From the NCBI RefSeq assembly GCF_028747205.1, contig NZ_CP112880.1, positions 930,001 through 994,000 on the forward strand: a stretch of 64,000 nucleotides of DNA. The letters run 5' to 3'. How positions within the stretch are numbered: the stretch's first letter is position 1; each line of letters begins with the position of its first letter. The DNA is from Streptomyces sp. CA-278952. Lineage in GTDB: Bacteria; Actinomycetota; Actinomycetes; Streptomycetales; Streptomycetaceae. This document shows, one piece after another, positions 8,302-17,786 of this stretch. The translations under genes and the position numbers were made by a program. Under the pieces are notes generated by a model, which saw nothing but the letters and a program-made list of their open reading frames with translations, ran no database searches and was not told the origin of the DNA.

Positions 8302-9882
8302 GTGTGGCAGTTCTTCGCGGACAACCCGTGGGTGGCGGTGTTCGCCGTGATCACGCTCGGCGCGCTGCTCGGCATGGTGCGCTTCGGCCCGGTCCGGCTC
8401 GGCGCGGCCGGCGTCCTGTTCGTCGGCCTCCTCGTCGGGGCGCTCGACAAGGACATCGCCGCCGCCGTGCCGGCCGGGGTCTCGGCACTGGGCCTGGCAC
8501 TGTACGTGTACACGGTCGGCCTGGAGTCGGGTCCCGCGTTCTTCCGTGAACTGCGCGGCCAGCTCCCGGTGATGGCCGGAGCGGTGGCGGCCCTGGCCCT
8601 CACCGCGGCGGTGGTCGGCTTCGTCGGACACCGCTGGTTCGGCATCGACGGACCGTTCCTCGCGGGCGGATACGCGGGCATCGGAACCACCACCCCGGGT
8701 CTCGCAGCCGCCCAGGACGCCTCGGAGGATCCGACGCAGCCCGCCGTGGGGTACGCCATCGGCTACCCGCTCGCCGTCGTCATCACGATCATGTGCGTCT
8801 CGGCGATCGCGGCCCGCCGCCACTGGACCGCCCGCCGGGACCCCGACCCGGGCCTGCCGGCCACCCTCGTCACCCGTACGGTCCAGGTGGCCCGGAGCAC
8901 GCGCTGGGCGGACGTGCCCGGCGTCGCCGCGCACCGGGTGTTGGCCAGCGAGTACCGTCCCGCCGACGGCGCGACCCGGGTCGCCCGGGAGCTGGGCCGC
9001 CTCTCCCCCGGCGACCAGGTCGTGCTGGTCGGCGGCGAGGACGACGTACGGGCGGCGACGGACGCGCTCGGGTCCCTCGCTCCGCGCCATCTGCTGGACG
9101 ACCGCAGTGCGGTGGACTACCGGCGGGTCCTGCTCACCAACCCGGACCTGGCCGGGCACACCGTCGGGGAGATCGGGCTCGGCGAGAAGTACGGGGCCCT
9201 CGTCAGCCGGGTGCGGCGCGGCGACTTCGACATGCTCGCCCACGACGGCCTGCTGCTCCAGCTCGACGACCGGGTACGGGTGGTCATGCCGCGCGAGCGG
9301 ACGGGCGAGGTCACCGCGTACCTCGGGGACACCGAGGCGAAGGTCAGCGAGGTCAGCGCGGTCAGCCTGGGCCTCGGTCTCACCCTGGGCTTCCTCGTCG
9401 GCATCCCCTCCCTCACGCTGGGCTCCACCACGCTCGCCCTGGGCACCGGGGCGGGACCGCTGGTGATGGGGATGGTCCTCGGCCGGCTCCGGCGCACCGG
9501 CCCGCTGGTGTGGACCCTGCCGACCCGCGCCAACCTCACCCTGCGCCAGATCGGGCTGCTGCTCTTCCTCGCCGTCGTCGGGCTCACCTCGGGCTACTCG
9601 TTCCGGGAGAACGCCTTCTCCCTCTTCGGGCTGAAGCTGGCGGCCGTGCTGGCGATCGGCGCGGTCGTCAGCTACGCCCTGATGGTGCTGGTCGCGAAGG
9701 CGCTGGGGCAGAGCCGGGAGCGGACGATGGGGCTGCTGTCGGGCTACGTCGGCAACCCGGCGATCGTGGCGTACGCCAACAGCCGGGCGAGCGACAGCCG
9801 GATCAACAACGGCTACTCGACGCTGTTCGCGCTCGCCATCCTGGTCAAGATCGTCTGCATCCAGCTGATCGTGGGTCTCTGA
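8302..9882 (+). CDS. AspT/YidE/YbjL-type transporter with RCK_C domains
   Basis: A 526-residue membrane protein built like the aspartate:alanine exchanger/YidE-YbjL family: an N-terminal set of about five hydrophobic helices (VFAVITLGALLGMVRFG onward, with AGIGTTTPGLAA), a cytoplasmic middle (about 190-345) with two TrkA_C/RCK_C-like segments (ADVPGVAAHRVLA; HTVGEIGLGEKYGALVSRVR), then a second helix set (GLTLGFLVGIPSL, SGYVGNPAIVAYAN). The GTG start has GGGGAGG upstream. Characterised relatives exchange amino acids or dicarboxylates; the substrate here is not predictable. Confidence 0.85.
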   Translation: MWQFFADNPWVAVFAVITLGALLGMVRFGPVRLGAAGVLFVGLLVGALDKDIAAAVPAGVSALGLALYVYTVGLESGPAFFRELRGQLPVMAGAVAALALTAAVVGFVGHRWFGIDGPFLAGGYAGIGTTTPGLAAAQDASEDPTQPAVGYAIGYPLAVVITIMCVSAIAARRHWTARRDPDPGLPATLVTRTVQVARSTRWADVPGVAAHRVLASEYRPADGATRVARELGRLSPGDQVVLVGGEDDVRAATDALGSLAPRHLLDDRSAVDYRRVLLTNPDLAGHTVGEIGLGEKYGALVSRVRRGDFDMLAHDGLLLQLDDRVRVVMPRERTGEVTAYLGDTEAKVSEVSAVSLGLGLTLGFLVGIPSLTLGSTTLALGTGAGPLVMGMVLGRLRRTGPLVWTLPTRANLTLRQIGLLLFLAVVGLTSGYSFRENAFSLFGLKLAAVLAIGAVVSYALMVLVAKALGQSRERTMGLLSGYVGNPAIVAYANSRASDSRINNGYSTLFALAILVKIVCIQLIVGL

Positions 9883-9943
9883 ACCGCGCCGCCCGAGCCG
9901 GACCTACGCTGAGCCCTTCACGGTCCTGGCGGAGGGAGGCGGA

Positions 9944-10384
9944 ATGGGCGGGACGACGACGTACGTACGGTTCCAGAGCACCGAACGGAGCCCCCGGGGC
10001 CACTTCCCCGGCATCTTCGCGCTGGCCAACGGCCTGGCTCGGGAGGGTCGTCTGACCGAGGAGCAGCACCGTTTCTGGCGGGCGGCGAACGACTGGTACG
10101 ACGCCGCCTACACCGACCCCTCGCGGATCGACCCGACGGTCTACGACCCCGGGGTGAACCCGGGGGCGGTGGCCTGGTTCAAGGGGTCGGCGACCCACCT
10201 GCTGGAGCGGGTCCCCGGCTATCTCGCGCTGCTGGCCGCGCACGGGGTGCCGTGCGAGCGGCTGAATTCCGCGGATCCCGGCAGGGTCGTGTACGAGGAC
10301 GAGCACCAGGTCGTCGTGGTGCCCCGCTCCGGCAGCGCGCACCCGACGACTGCCCCCAACTCGCGCGCACCGTACGGCACCTGA
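9944..10384 (+). CDS. Conserved hypothetical protein
   Basis: A 146-residue soluble protein starting MGGTTTYVRFQST with GGAGGGAGG upstream. It contains no transmembrane segment, and its Trp/Tyr-rich middle (FWRAANDWYDAAYTDPSRID) ends with a short strand region (GRVVYEDEHQVVVVPRSG). I recognise it only as a conserved actinobacterial hypothetical. It stands alone between a transporter and a P450 and gives no functional clue. Confidence 0.65.
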   Translation: MGGTTTYVRFQSTERSPRGHFPGIFALANGLAREGRLTEEQHRFWRAANDWYDAAYTDPSRIDPTVYDPGVNPGAVAWFKGSATHLLERVPGYLALLAAHGVPCERLNSADPGRVVYEDEHQVVVVPRSGSAHPTTAPNSRAPYGT

Positions 10385-10498
10385 CGGTTTCCGGCCACGC
10401 CTGCCGTCGCCCTGGTGGAGCGCTGCCCCCATCCTGTTCGATGGGGCTCGATCAGTCGCGCGCCGGCAGTGGCGTGCCCCAGGGAGCGGAGTTCCTCG

Positions 10499-11866
10499 AT
10501 GTCCACGCAGACCGGCCCGGCACGCGACACCCAGCCTCGCGGCCATGCGTTCGTGCCGGGGCCCAAGGGGCTGCCGCTCGTGGGGAATCTGCCGCAGTTC
10601 GGCAAGAACCCTCTCGCCTTCTTCGAACTCCTCCGCGAGCACGGGGACCTGGTGCGCTGGCGGTTCGGACGCAACCGCTGCGTCTTCCTCGCCGACCCGT
10701 CCCTGGTGGGCGAGTTGCTCACCGAAACCGAGCGCACCTTCGACCAGCCGAAGCTCGGTATCGCGTTCCGTACGGTGCTGGGCAACGGGATGCTCGTGGC
10801 GCGGGGCCGGGACTGGCGGCGCAAGCGCTCGCTGGTGCAGCCCTCCGTACGGCCCAAGCAGGTCACGTCGTACGCGGCCACGATGGCGGACTGTGCGGTG
10901 GAGCTCGCGGACCGGTGGGCCGACGGCCAACGGGTCGACGTCAAGCGGGAGATGTCCGCGCTGACCCAGAAGATCGCGGTACGCACGATCTTCGGGGTGG
11001 ACACCCCCGCGGACTCCGAGGCGATGGGCCGGGCGATGGACGTCGCCCAGATGGAGATCGGCAAGGAGTTCGCCGGGCTCGGCGCACTGCTGCCGGACTG
11101 GGTGCCGACGCCGGGCCGGGCGCGGATCAGGAAGGCCGCCGCCGTCATCGACGCCGAGGTGCGCCGGGTCGTCGCCCGGCACCGGGACGGCGAGAAGGAA
11201 CGCCCCGATCTGCTCAGCCGGTTGCTCACCGCCGTCGACGACAGCGGGACGCGCCTCAGCGACGAGGAGATCCGGGACGAGGCGGTCACGCTGTACATCG
11301 GCGGCCATGAGACGACGAGTACGACGCTGGTGTGGGCGTGGTACCTGCTCGCCCGCAACCCCCGCGTCCGCGACGCGCTCGCCGAGGAGCTGGACCGGAT
11401 GCTCGGCGACCGGGAGCCCGGCTTCGAGGACTACGCACAACTGCGCTACGCCCAGGCCGTGGTGAAGGAGACCCTGCGGCTGTTCCCGGCGGTCTGGCTG
11501 ATCACCGGGATCGCGAAGGAGGGGGCGACGATCGGCGGCCTGCCCGTGGAGGAGGGCACCCGGGTGTGGAGCAGCCAGTGGGCCACGCATCGCGACGCGC
11601 GGTGGTTCCCCGAGCCGGAGGAGTTCCGGCCCGAGCGCTGGGACGCCGAGGACGGCGACGAGATCCCGGAGTACGCGTGGTTCCCGTTCGGCGGCGGGCC
11701 CCGGGTCTGCATCGGCACGCGCTTCGCGATGGTGGAGTCCGTGCTCCTCCTCGCCGTGCTGGCCCGCCGTTTCACCCTGGACGTGGACCCGGGGGAGATC
11801 ACGCCGCTGACGGGGCTGACGCTCCAGCCGGACCGGGACGTGCTGGCGACGGTCCGGGCGCGGTAG
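10499..11866 (+). CDS. Cytochrome P450 (orphan, with AGHETT-type I helix)
   Basis: A 455-residue heme monooxygenase. It opens with a Pro-rich FVPGPKGLPLVGNL segment, which is more like membrane-type or CYP102/CYP183-like P450s than short soluble Streptomyces CYPs. Key motifs: I helix YIGGHETTSTTL, K-helix ExxR in KETLRLFPA, and heme loop FPFGGGPRVCIGTRFAM with the axial Cys. No membrane anchor is seen. The start at 10499 has AGGGAGCGGA upstream. No redox partner or biosynthetic genes adjoin it, so the substrate is unknown. Terpene or fatty-acid oxidation would be typical of relatives. Confidence 0.9.
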   Translation: MSTQTGPARDTQPRGHAFVPGPKGLPLVGNLPQFGKNPLAFFELLREHGDLVRWRFGRNRCVFLADPSLVGELLTETERTFDQPKLGIAFRTVLGNGMLVARGRDWRRKRSLVQPSVRPKQVTSYAATMADCAVELADRWADGQRVDVKREMSALTQKIAVRTIFGVDTPADSEAMGRAMDVAQMEIGKEFAGLGALLPDWVPTPGRARIRKAAAVIDAEVRRVVARHRDGEKERPDLLSRLLTAVDDSGTRLSDEEIRDEAVTLYIGGHETTSTTLVWAWYLLARNPRVRDALAEELDRMLGDREPGFEDYAQLRYAQAVVKETLRLFPAVWLITGIAKEGATIGGLPVEEGTRVWSSQWATHRDARWFPEPEEFRPERWDAEDGDEIPEYAWFPFGGGPRVCIGTRFAMVESVLLLAVLARRFTLDVDPGEITPLTGLTLQPDRDVLATVRAR

Positions 11867-11891
11867 GCCTCTCGCTCCGGATGCGGATCGT

Positions 11892-11917
11892 GCCCGGCTC
11901 CCCTCCAGGAGCCGGGC
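11892..11917. terminator. Bidirectional hairpin between the P450 and betaine operon
   Basis: Perfect 10-bp stem GCCCGGCTCC (11892-11901) and GGAGCCGGGC (11908-11917) with a 6-base loop. It is centred in the 60-bp gap between convergent genes. Confidence 0.75.
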
Positions 11918-11926
11918 GGCGCCACC

Positions 11927-12901
11927 TCAGTCCTGCGGAAGCCACTTCTTCCAGACGTCGGGGTGGCGCTCGATCCAGCGCTTCGCCGCCTCCTGGGGGT
12001 CGAGCTTCTGCGAGGCGATCATCTCGGAGACCTCGTTCTGGTCCTTCTCCGACCAGTGGAACTTCTTCAGGAACGCGGACGCCTCGCCGCCGCGCTCGGC
12101 GAAGTCGGCGTTGAGGAACTTCTGCAGCGGTGTCGTCGGGTACGCGCAGTCGATGTCCGCCGGGTCCTTGGCGGCGCACGCGTCGGTGTACTCGGGGAGC
12201 TTCACCTCGACCATCGGCACCTCGTTGAACAGCCACTGCGGCTGGTACCAGTAGCTGAGGAAGGGCTTCTTCTCCTTGGCGAACTGCTGGATCTGGGTGA
12301 TCTGGGCCGCCTCGGAGCCGGCGAAGACCACCTTGTAGTCCAGGTCCAGGTTCTTCACCAGGGCCACGTCGTTGGTGACGTAGGAGGGCGAGCCGTCCAT
12401 CAGCTGGCCCTTGCCGCCGCTCTCGGCGGTCTTCAGTTCGTCCGCGTACGTGTTCAGGTTCTTCCAGTCGGTGACGTCGGGGTGCTTGTCCGCCCAGTAC
12501 TTCGGCACGTACCAGCCGATGTGGCCGGTGACCCCGAGGTCACCGCCCCGGACGATGGTCTTCTTCTCGTCGACGTACAGCTTCTCCTGGTCCGGGTGGC
12601 CCCAGTCCTCCAGGATCGCGTCGACCCGGCCCTGGCTGAGGGCGTCCCAGGCGGGGACCTCGTCGGTCTGGACGAGGTCGACGCGGTAGCCGAGCTTCTC
12701 CTTGAGGAGCTGCTCCGCCACGGCGACGTTCGCCTGGGCGCCGACCCAGGACTGAACCGAGAGGGTGACGGTCTTGACGCCGGCGGGGGCCGCGAAGGGG
12801 GATGCCTGCTTGGTCATGTCGGCGGCGCCGCAGCCGGCCGTGGCCAGCAGGGCCCCCGCCGAGGCGAGCGCCACGAGCAGGCGGGTGCGGGAGCGGTTCA
12901 T
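11927..12901 (-). CDS. Glycine betaine/choline-type ABC transporter substrate-binding lipoprotein
   Basis: A 324-residue lipoprotein: signal sequence with lipobox ATAGCGAAD (lipidated Cys near residue 24), followed by an OpuAC-type solute-binding domain. Aromatic residues that could form the quaternary-ammonium cage are visible in QSWVGAQAN, LEDWGHPDQ, GHIGWYVPKYW and SYWYQPQWLF. It is the last gene of a minus-strand operon, one base after the permease, with the ATPase and choline/betaine-aldehyde oxidising enzymes upstream. This supports uptake of betaine, choline or a related osmolyte. The exact ligand is not shown. Confidence 0.88.
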   Translation of the reverse strand: MNRSRTRLLVALASAGALLATAGCGAADMTKQASPFAAPAGVKTVTLSVQSWVGAQANVAVAEQLLKEKLGYRVDLVQTDEVPAWDALSQGRVDAILEDWGHPDQEKLYVDEKKTIVRGGDLGVTGHIGWYVPKYWADKHPDVTDWKNLNTYADELKTAESGGKGQLMDGSPSYVTNDVALVKNLDLDYKVVFAGSEAAQITQIQQFAKEKKPFLSYWYQPQWLFNEVPMVEVKLPEYTDACAAKDPADIDCAYPTTPLQKFLNADFAERGGEASAFLKKFHWSEKDQNEVSEMIASQKLDPQEAAKRWIERHPDVWKKWLPQD

Positions 12902-12902
12902 C

Positions 12903-14888
12903 TCAGCTCTCCTGTCGCTGGCGGCGGGTGGTGGGCTGGGTGACCCGGTCGAGCATCAGGCCGAGGCAGACGATCGCCGCTCCGGCGACGAGGCCGGTGG
13001 CCAGGTCGCCCTGGGCGAGGCCGAGGACCACCTCGTAACCGAGCGCGCCCGATCCGACGAGTCCGCCGATGATGACGACGGCGAGGACCAGGACGACCGC
13101 CTGGTTGACGGCGAGCAGCAGGGAGGGCCTGGCCAGCGGGATCTGGACCTGGCGCAGTTGCTGGCCGGGGGTCGCGCCGAGCGAGCGGGCGCACTCCATG
13201 GCCGCCGGGTCGACGCCCCGCAGGCCCTGGGTGGTGATGCGGATGACGGCGGGCAGCGCGTAGATCACCGCGGCAGCGGCGGCGGGGGCACGGCCCACGC
13301 CGAAGAGGGCGACGACGGGGATCAGGTAGACGAACTGCGGCATCGTCTGGAAGACGTCCAGGACCGGTCGCAGCAGCTTTTCCAGGCGTTCGCTGCGGGC
13401 GGCTCCGACGGCGACGCCGAAGCCGATGACCAGGGTGACGGCGACGGCGGCGAGCACCTGGCTGAGGGTGTCCATCGAGGGTTCCCACACGCCGAGTACG
13501 CCGATCGCGGCCATGGCGAGGACGGCGGTGGCGGCGGTGCGCCAGGTGCCGATGGTCCAGGCGAGGGCGGCGACGATCAACAGCACCGACCACCAGGGCA
13601 GGCCGGTGAGCCCGCTGCGCAGCGGGTTGAGGACGCCGCTGGTGAAGTGGGCGGCGAGGTCGGCGGTGCCGCCGACGACGGGCACCCCGGTGTAGAGGTG
13701 GTCGACCATCCAGTCCTTGGCGGTGTTGACCGGTCCGGCGATGGCCACGGTCACGTCCTCGGGCCAGACCCGGCCGTCGGTGGCCCGTCCGGCGACGGCG
13801 ACGGCCGCGGTGACCGCGGCGGCCAGGGACCAGCCGCGCCAACCGCGCAGCAGGGCGAGGCCGGTGGGCTCGGCGCCGATGCGGCGGCCGGCCGCCTCCG
13901 TCGTACGGTCCAGGACGACGGCCAGCAGCACGATCGGGATGCCCGCGGCGAGCGCGGCGCCGACGTCCACGGACGACAGCGCCTGGTAGACGCGGTCGCC
14001 GAGGCCGCCCGCGCCGATCACGGAGGCGATGACGGCCATGGAGAGCGCCATCATGATGGTCTGATTGAGGCCGAGGAGGAGTTCCTTGCGGGCCAGCGGG
14101 AGCCGGGCGCTCAGCAGCCGCTGCCGTCCGGTCGCGCCGAGCGAGGCGACGGCCTCCATCACGCCGGCGTCCGCCCCGCGCAGGCCGAGCGCGGTGAGCC
14201 GGGCCATCGGCGGAGCCGCGTAGACGACGGTGGCGAGGACGGCTCCGGGCACGCCGATGCCGAAGACCAGCACCACGGGGAGCAGATACGCGAAGGCGGG
14301 CAGCACCTGCATGGTGTCGAGCACCGGGCGCAGGACGCGGAACGTGCGGTCGGACAGTCCGGCCGCCAGGCCGAGGAGCAGTCCGAGCACGACGGAGGCG
14401 AGGACGGCGACGGCCATCAGCGCGAGCGTCTGCATGGTCGGCACCCACATGCCGAGCAGCCCGCAGACCAGGAACGAGACGGCCGCGGTGAGAGCGAGCC
14501 GGATCCCCGCGACGCGCCAGGCCACGGCGGCGGCGAGCACGGTGACGCCGGCCCAGCCGAGGGCCAGAAGGACCAGGTAGACGCCGCGTACGGAGAGCAC
14601 GACGGCGTTGCTGATGTGGCCGAAGAAGTAGAGGAACAGGGGGTGGCTGTCGCGGTTGGAGACGATCCAGTCCGTCACGTCGCCCAGCGGCGCGGAGAGG
14701 TCGGCGGTCAGCGCGTCGGGCCAGACGCCGCCGCCCCAGCGGCCGTGCACGAGAGGGACGACGACGACGGCGACGAGCGCGAGCAGCAGGAGCTTGGCCG
14801 CTGCCGGGCGGTCGCGAAGTACGGCCAGTGGTCCCCGGCGGGCGCCCGCCTGCGCGGGGCGGGCCGGGGTGGCCCGGGCGGTGGCCAT
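12903..14888 (-). CDS. Betaine-type ABC permease, tandem two-domain fusion
   Basis: A 661-residue membrane protein holding two complete ProW/OpuAB-like permease domains in one chain (about 30-330 and 340-655). Each has its own EAA loop: EAVASLGATGRQRL in the first and ECARSLGATPGQQL in the second, each followed by a (L/I)PLA segment and a loop carrying DWI/DWM (VTDWIVSN, AKDWMVDH). Typical ProW is about 300 residues and forms a homodimer, so this looks like a covalent pseudo-dimer from gene duplication. The start overlaps the ATPase stop by one base; the stop lies one base before the binding-protein ATG. Confidence 0.9.
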   Translation of the reverse strand: MATARATPARPAQAGARRGPLAVLRDRPAAAKLLLLALVAVVVVPLVHGRWGGGVWPDALTADLSAPLGDVTDWIVSNRDSHPLFLYFFGHISNAVVLSVRGVYLVLLALGWAGVTVLAAAVAWRVAGIRLALTAAVSFLVCGLLGMWVPTMQTLALMAVAVLASVVLGLLLGLAAGLSDRTFRVLRPVLDTMQVLPAFAYLLPVVLVFGIGVPGAVLATVVYAAPPMARLTALGLRGADAGVMEAVASLGATGRQRLLSARLPLARKELLLGLNQTIMMALSMAVIASVIGAGGLGDRVYQALSSVDVGAALAAGIPIVLLAVVLDRTTEAAGRRIGAEPTGLALLRGWRGWSLAAAVTAAVAVAGRATDGRVWPEDVTVAIAGPVNTAKDWMVDHLYTGVPVVGGTADLAAHFTSGVLNPLRSGLTGLPWWSVLLIVAALAWTIGTWRTAATAVLAMAAIGVLGVWEPSMDTLSQVLAAVAVTLVIGFGVAVGAARSERLEKLLRPVLDVFQTMPQFVYLIPVVALFGVGRAPAAAAAVIYALPAVIRITTQGLRGVDPAAMECARSLGATPGQQLRQVQIPLARPSLLLAVNQAVVLVLAVVIIGGLVGSGALGYEVVLGLAQGDLATGLVAGAAIVCLGLMLDRVTQPTTRRQRQES

Positions 14889-16078
14889 CAGCGGGTCACC
14901 TCGCGGGAGCCGTCCGGCGCGTCGGGGCCGGCGGGGGTGTCCGGGGCGCCGGACGCGGAGGCGGAGGCGGTCACGGTCGCGTGGCCGGGTCCGGTCGTTC
15001 CCGCGACGACGTCGAGCAGGCACGCGTGGTCGACGACGCCGACGAGCCGGCCGCCGTCCATCACCCGGGCGGCGGGATCGCCGGAGCGGGAGACCGCTTC
15101 GATGGCCTCGTACACGGTGGCCCCGGGGCGTACGGCCGGGCCGCGCTCGCTCTCCCCGGCGAGCGCGGGCCGCATGGCCGTGGCGACGGTGAGGACCTGC
15201 TCGCGCGGCACGTCGCGGACGAACTCGCGCACGTAGTCGTCCGCGGGCGAGCCCACGATCTCCTCGGGGGTGCCGAGCTGGACGATGCCGCCGTCGCGCA
15301 TCAGCGCGATCCGGGTGCCCAGGCGCAGTGCCTCGCTGAGGTCGTGGGTGATGAAGACCATGGTGCGGCCCTCCTCGCGGTGCAGCCGGACCACCTCGTC
15401 CTGCATCTCGCGGCGGATCAGCGGGTCCAGCGCGCTGAACGGCTCGTCGAAGAGGAGGACGGACGGGTCGACGGCGAGCGCGCGGGCGAGCCCGACGCGC
15501 TGCTGCTGGCCGCCGGAGAGCTGCGAAGGGCGGCGGTCCTCCAGACCCGCGAGACCGACCTTCGCCACCAACTCCGCCGCCTTGGCGCGGCGTTCGGACT
15601 TGCTCAGACCCTGGATCTCCAGGCCGTAGGCGACGTTGTCCAACACCGTGCGGTGCGGCAGCAGTCCGAAGTGCTGGAAGACCATCGCCGCGCGGTGGCG
15701 GCGCAGTTCGCGCAGCCGGGAGCGGTCCATCGCGAGGACGTCCTCGCCGTCGATGGCGATGGTGCCGCTGGTGGGCTCGATCAGCCGGGTCAGACAGCGT
15801 ACGAGGGTCGACTTGCCGGAGCCCGACAGCCCCATGACGACGAAGACCTCGCCCTTGCGGACGTCGAAGGAGACGTCGCGCACGGCGGCGGTGCAGCCGG
15901 TGGCGGCACGCAGTTCGGCGGGCGGGAGCGCGGCGTGCTCGCCGCCGGGGATCCGGTCGGCCTTGGGGCCGAAGACCTTCCAGAGGTCGCGTACGGAGAA
16001 CACGGGGTTCGCCGTGTTCCCGGCGGACGCGGCGTTCCCGGCGGGCCCGGTGGCCTTGAGGGTCTCGGTTCTGCTCAT
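14888..16078 (-). CDS. Betaine/proline-type ABC transporter ATP-binding protein with CBS domain
   Basis: A 396-residue ATPase energising the adjacent permease. It has Walker [10 protein letters not shown] (about residue 72), Q-loop [14 protein letters not shown] signature [15 protein letters not shown], Walker [14 protein letters not shown], and H-loop [14 protein letters not shown]. The C-terminal 100 residues look like one CBS-type module ([20 protein letters not shown]), as in ProV/OpuAA, where it senses ionic strength. It overlaps the choline dehydrogenase stop by 4 bases (ATGA) and the permease start by 1, so it is translationally coupled. Confidence 0.92.
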   Translation of the reverse strand: MSRTETLKATGPAGNAASAGNTANPVFSVRDLWKVFGPKADRIPGGEHAALPPAELRAATGCTAAVRDVSFDVRKGEVFVVMGLSGSGKSTLVRCLTRLIEPTSGTIAIDGEDVLAMDRSRLRELRRHRAAMVFQHFGLLPHRTVLDNVAYGLEIQGLSKSERRAKAAELVAKVGLAGLEDRRPSQLSGGQQQRVGLARALAVDPSVLLFDEPFSALDPLIRREMQDEVVRLHREEGRTMVFITHDLSEALRLGTRIALMRDGGIVQLGTPEEIVGSPADDYVREFVRDVPREQVLTVATAMRPALAGESERGPAVRPGATVYEAIEAVSRSGDPAARVMDGGRLVGVVDHACLLDVVAGTTGPGHATVTASASASGAPDTPAGPDAPDGSREVTR

Positions 16079-17688
16079 CGGGCATCGCCTCCGGTGCTGC
16101 TGCTGGTGCTGGTGACCGGCGCGGGGTCACGCGCCTGGTCCGCGAGGAGTTCGGCGCACTTCTCGCCGACCATCAGGACGCCGATCATCGGGTTGACGGC
16201 GGGCATGGTCGGGAAGACGGAGGCATCGGCGATCCGGATGCCTTCCAGGCCCCGGATGCGCAACTGCGGGTCCACGACGGCCTGCTGGTCGTCGGCCGCG
16301 CCCATCCGGCACGTGCCGGCCGGGTGGTAGACCGTGTGGGCGGCCTTGCGGGCGTACTCGCTGATGTCCTCGTCCGAGGTGACCTCGGGTCCGGGGCAGA
16401 CCTCGCGCTTCAGCCAGTGGGCCAGCGGTTCGGTGGCCGCGATCCGACGGGCGAGCTTGATGCCGTCGACCAGGGTGCGGCCGTCGTGGTCGTCCTCGTC
16501 GGTGAAGTAGCGGAAGTCCAGGGCCGGCTTGACCTCGGGGTCGGCGCTCGTGAGGTAGAGGCGGCCCCGGCTGCGTGGCTTGGGGATGTTCGGGGTCATC
16601 GACACCCCGTGCTCGGGCTTCTCGTAGCCGAGCCGCTCCGGGTTGTCCGTGAACGGGATCTGGTAGAAGTGGAACATCAGGTCCGGGCCCCGGGATTCGG
16701 GGTCGCGGCGGACGAAGAGCCCCGCGTCGGAGTCCATCGCGGAGTTCTCCGGGATGGGCCCGTCGGTCTCCCAGACGATGACGGACTCGGGGTGGTCGAG
16801 CAGGTTCTCGCCGACGCCGGGCAGATCGTGGCGCACGTCGATGCCCAGTGCGGCCAGGTCCTCGCGCGGACCGATCCCGGAGTGCAGCAGCAGCCGGGGC
16901 GTGTCCACCGCGCCCGCGCAGACGATCACTTCGCGGGCGGCGCGCAGCAGGGTCTCCTCGCCGTCCTTCGTCCGCACGTGTACGCCGGTGGCGCGGGAGC
17001 CGTCGAACTCCAGCCGGTACGCCCAGGTCTCCAGCAGAATGCGGAGGCCCGGGCGGTCGCCGGCCTCGATGTGCGGATGGAGGTAGGCGACCGAGGCGGA
17101 GGAGCGCTTGTTGTTCTCGGGGTGGTAGGCGAGGTCGAAGAAGCCGACGCCCTCGTGGAACGGCTTGCTGTTGAAACTGTCCACGCGTGGGACCCCGGCC
17201 GCCGCCTGGGCGGCGTCGACGAAGTCGCGGGCGATGGCGTTGCGGTCCTTCTCGTCGACCGGGACGATGTTGTTGCGCAGCTTGGCGAAGTACGGGTCCA
17301 TCGCGGCGGCGCCCCAGCCCTCGGCGCCCGCCTCGGCCCACTCGTCCCAGTCGCCGGGCAGCGGCTTGAAGCTGATGAGGGTGTTGTGCGAGGAGCAGCC
17401 GCCGAGGACCCGGGCCCGGCTGTGCCGGATGTGGGAGTTGCCGCGCGGCTGCTCGGTGGTCGGGTAGTCGTAGTCGAGGTCGCCGCCGAGGAGGCCGAGC
17501 CAGCGGCGCAGGGTGAGCACGTCGTCGCGGTCGATGTCGGTGGGGCCGCCCTCGACGACCGTGACGGTGACGTCGGGGTCCTCGGTGAGCCGGGAGGCGA
17601 TGACCGAGCCGGCGGTGCCGCCGCCGACGATCACGTAGTCGGCCACGGGGCCGTCGGGGACCGCGGTGCTGCGGGGGGTGGAAGGCAT
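16075..17688 (-). CDS. betA: GMC oxidoreductase, choline dehydrogenase-like
   Basis: A 537-residue FAD enzyme of the glucose-methanol-choline family: dinucleotide-binding [18 protein letters not shown] near residue 18, LGGCSSHN, the second GMC signature [16 protein letters not shown], and C-terminal catalytic His in [10 protein letters not shown] plus the Asn region [10 protein letters not shown]. The choline assignment rests on context: it is followed by a betaine-type ABC importer and preceded by an aldehyde dehydrogenase, the expected BetA/BetB pair. Another alcohol substrate is possible. Confidence 0.85.
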   Translation of the reverse strand: MPSTPRSTAVPDGPVADYVIVGGGTAGSVIASRLTEDPDVTVTVVEGGPTDIDRDDVLTLRRWLGLLGGDLDYDYPTTEQPRGNSHIRHSRARVLGGCSSHNTLISFKPLPGDWDEWAEAGAEGWGAAAMDPYFAKLRNNIVPVDEKDRNAIARDFVDAAQAAAGVPRVDSFNSKPFHEGVGFFDLAYHPENNKRSSASVAYLHPHIEAGDRPGLRILLETWAYRLEFDGSRATGVHVRTKDGEETLLRAAREVIVCAGAVDTPRLLLHSGIGPREDLAALGIDVRHDLPGVGENLLDHPESVIVWETDGPIPENSAMDSDAGLFVRRDPESRGPDLMFHFYQIPFTDNPERLGYEKPEHGVSMTPNIPKPRSRGRLYLTSADPEVKPALDFRYFTDEDDHDGRTLVDGIKLARRIAATEPLAHWLKREVCPGPEVTSDEDISEYARKAAHTVYHPAGTCRMGAADDQQAVVDPQLRIRGLEGIRIADASVFPTMPAVNPMIGVLMVGEKCAELLADQARDPAPVTSTSSSTGGDAR

Positions 17689-17786
17689 CGGTCACTGCTC
17701 CTTCTGCAAGGTCCGTGCGTGTGCGTGGCGCTTCGAACAGCCGGGCGGGGCAACGGGGTTGCGTGTGTCCGGGGCCCCCGCAGGCG

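Noticed and set aside
12765..15236. 823-codon plus-strand frame rich in Gly, Asp and His
   Set aside because: It is a shadow of the ABC permease and ATPase genes, which have clear motifs on the other strand.
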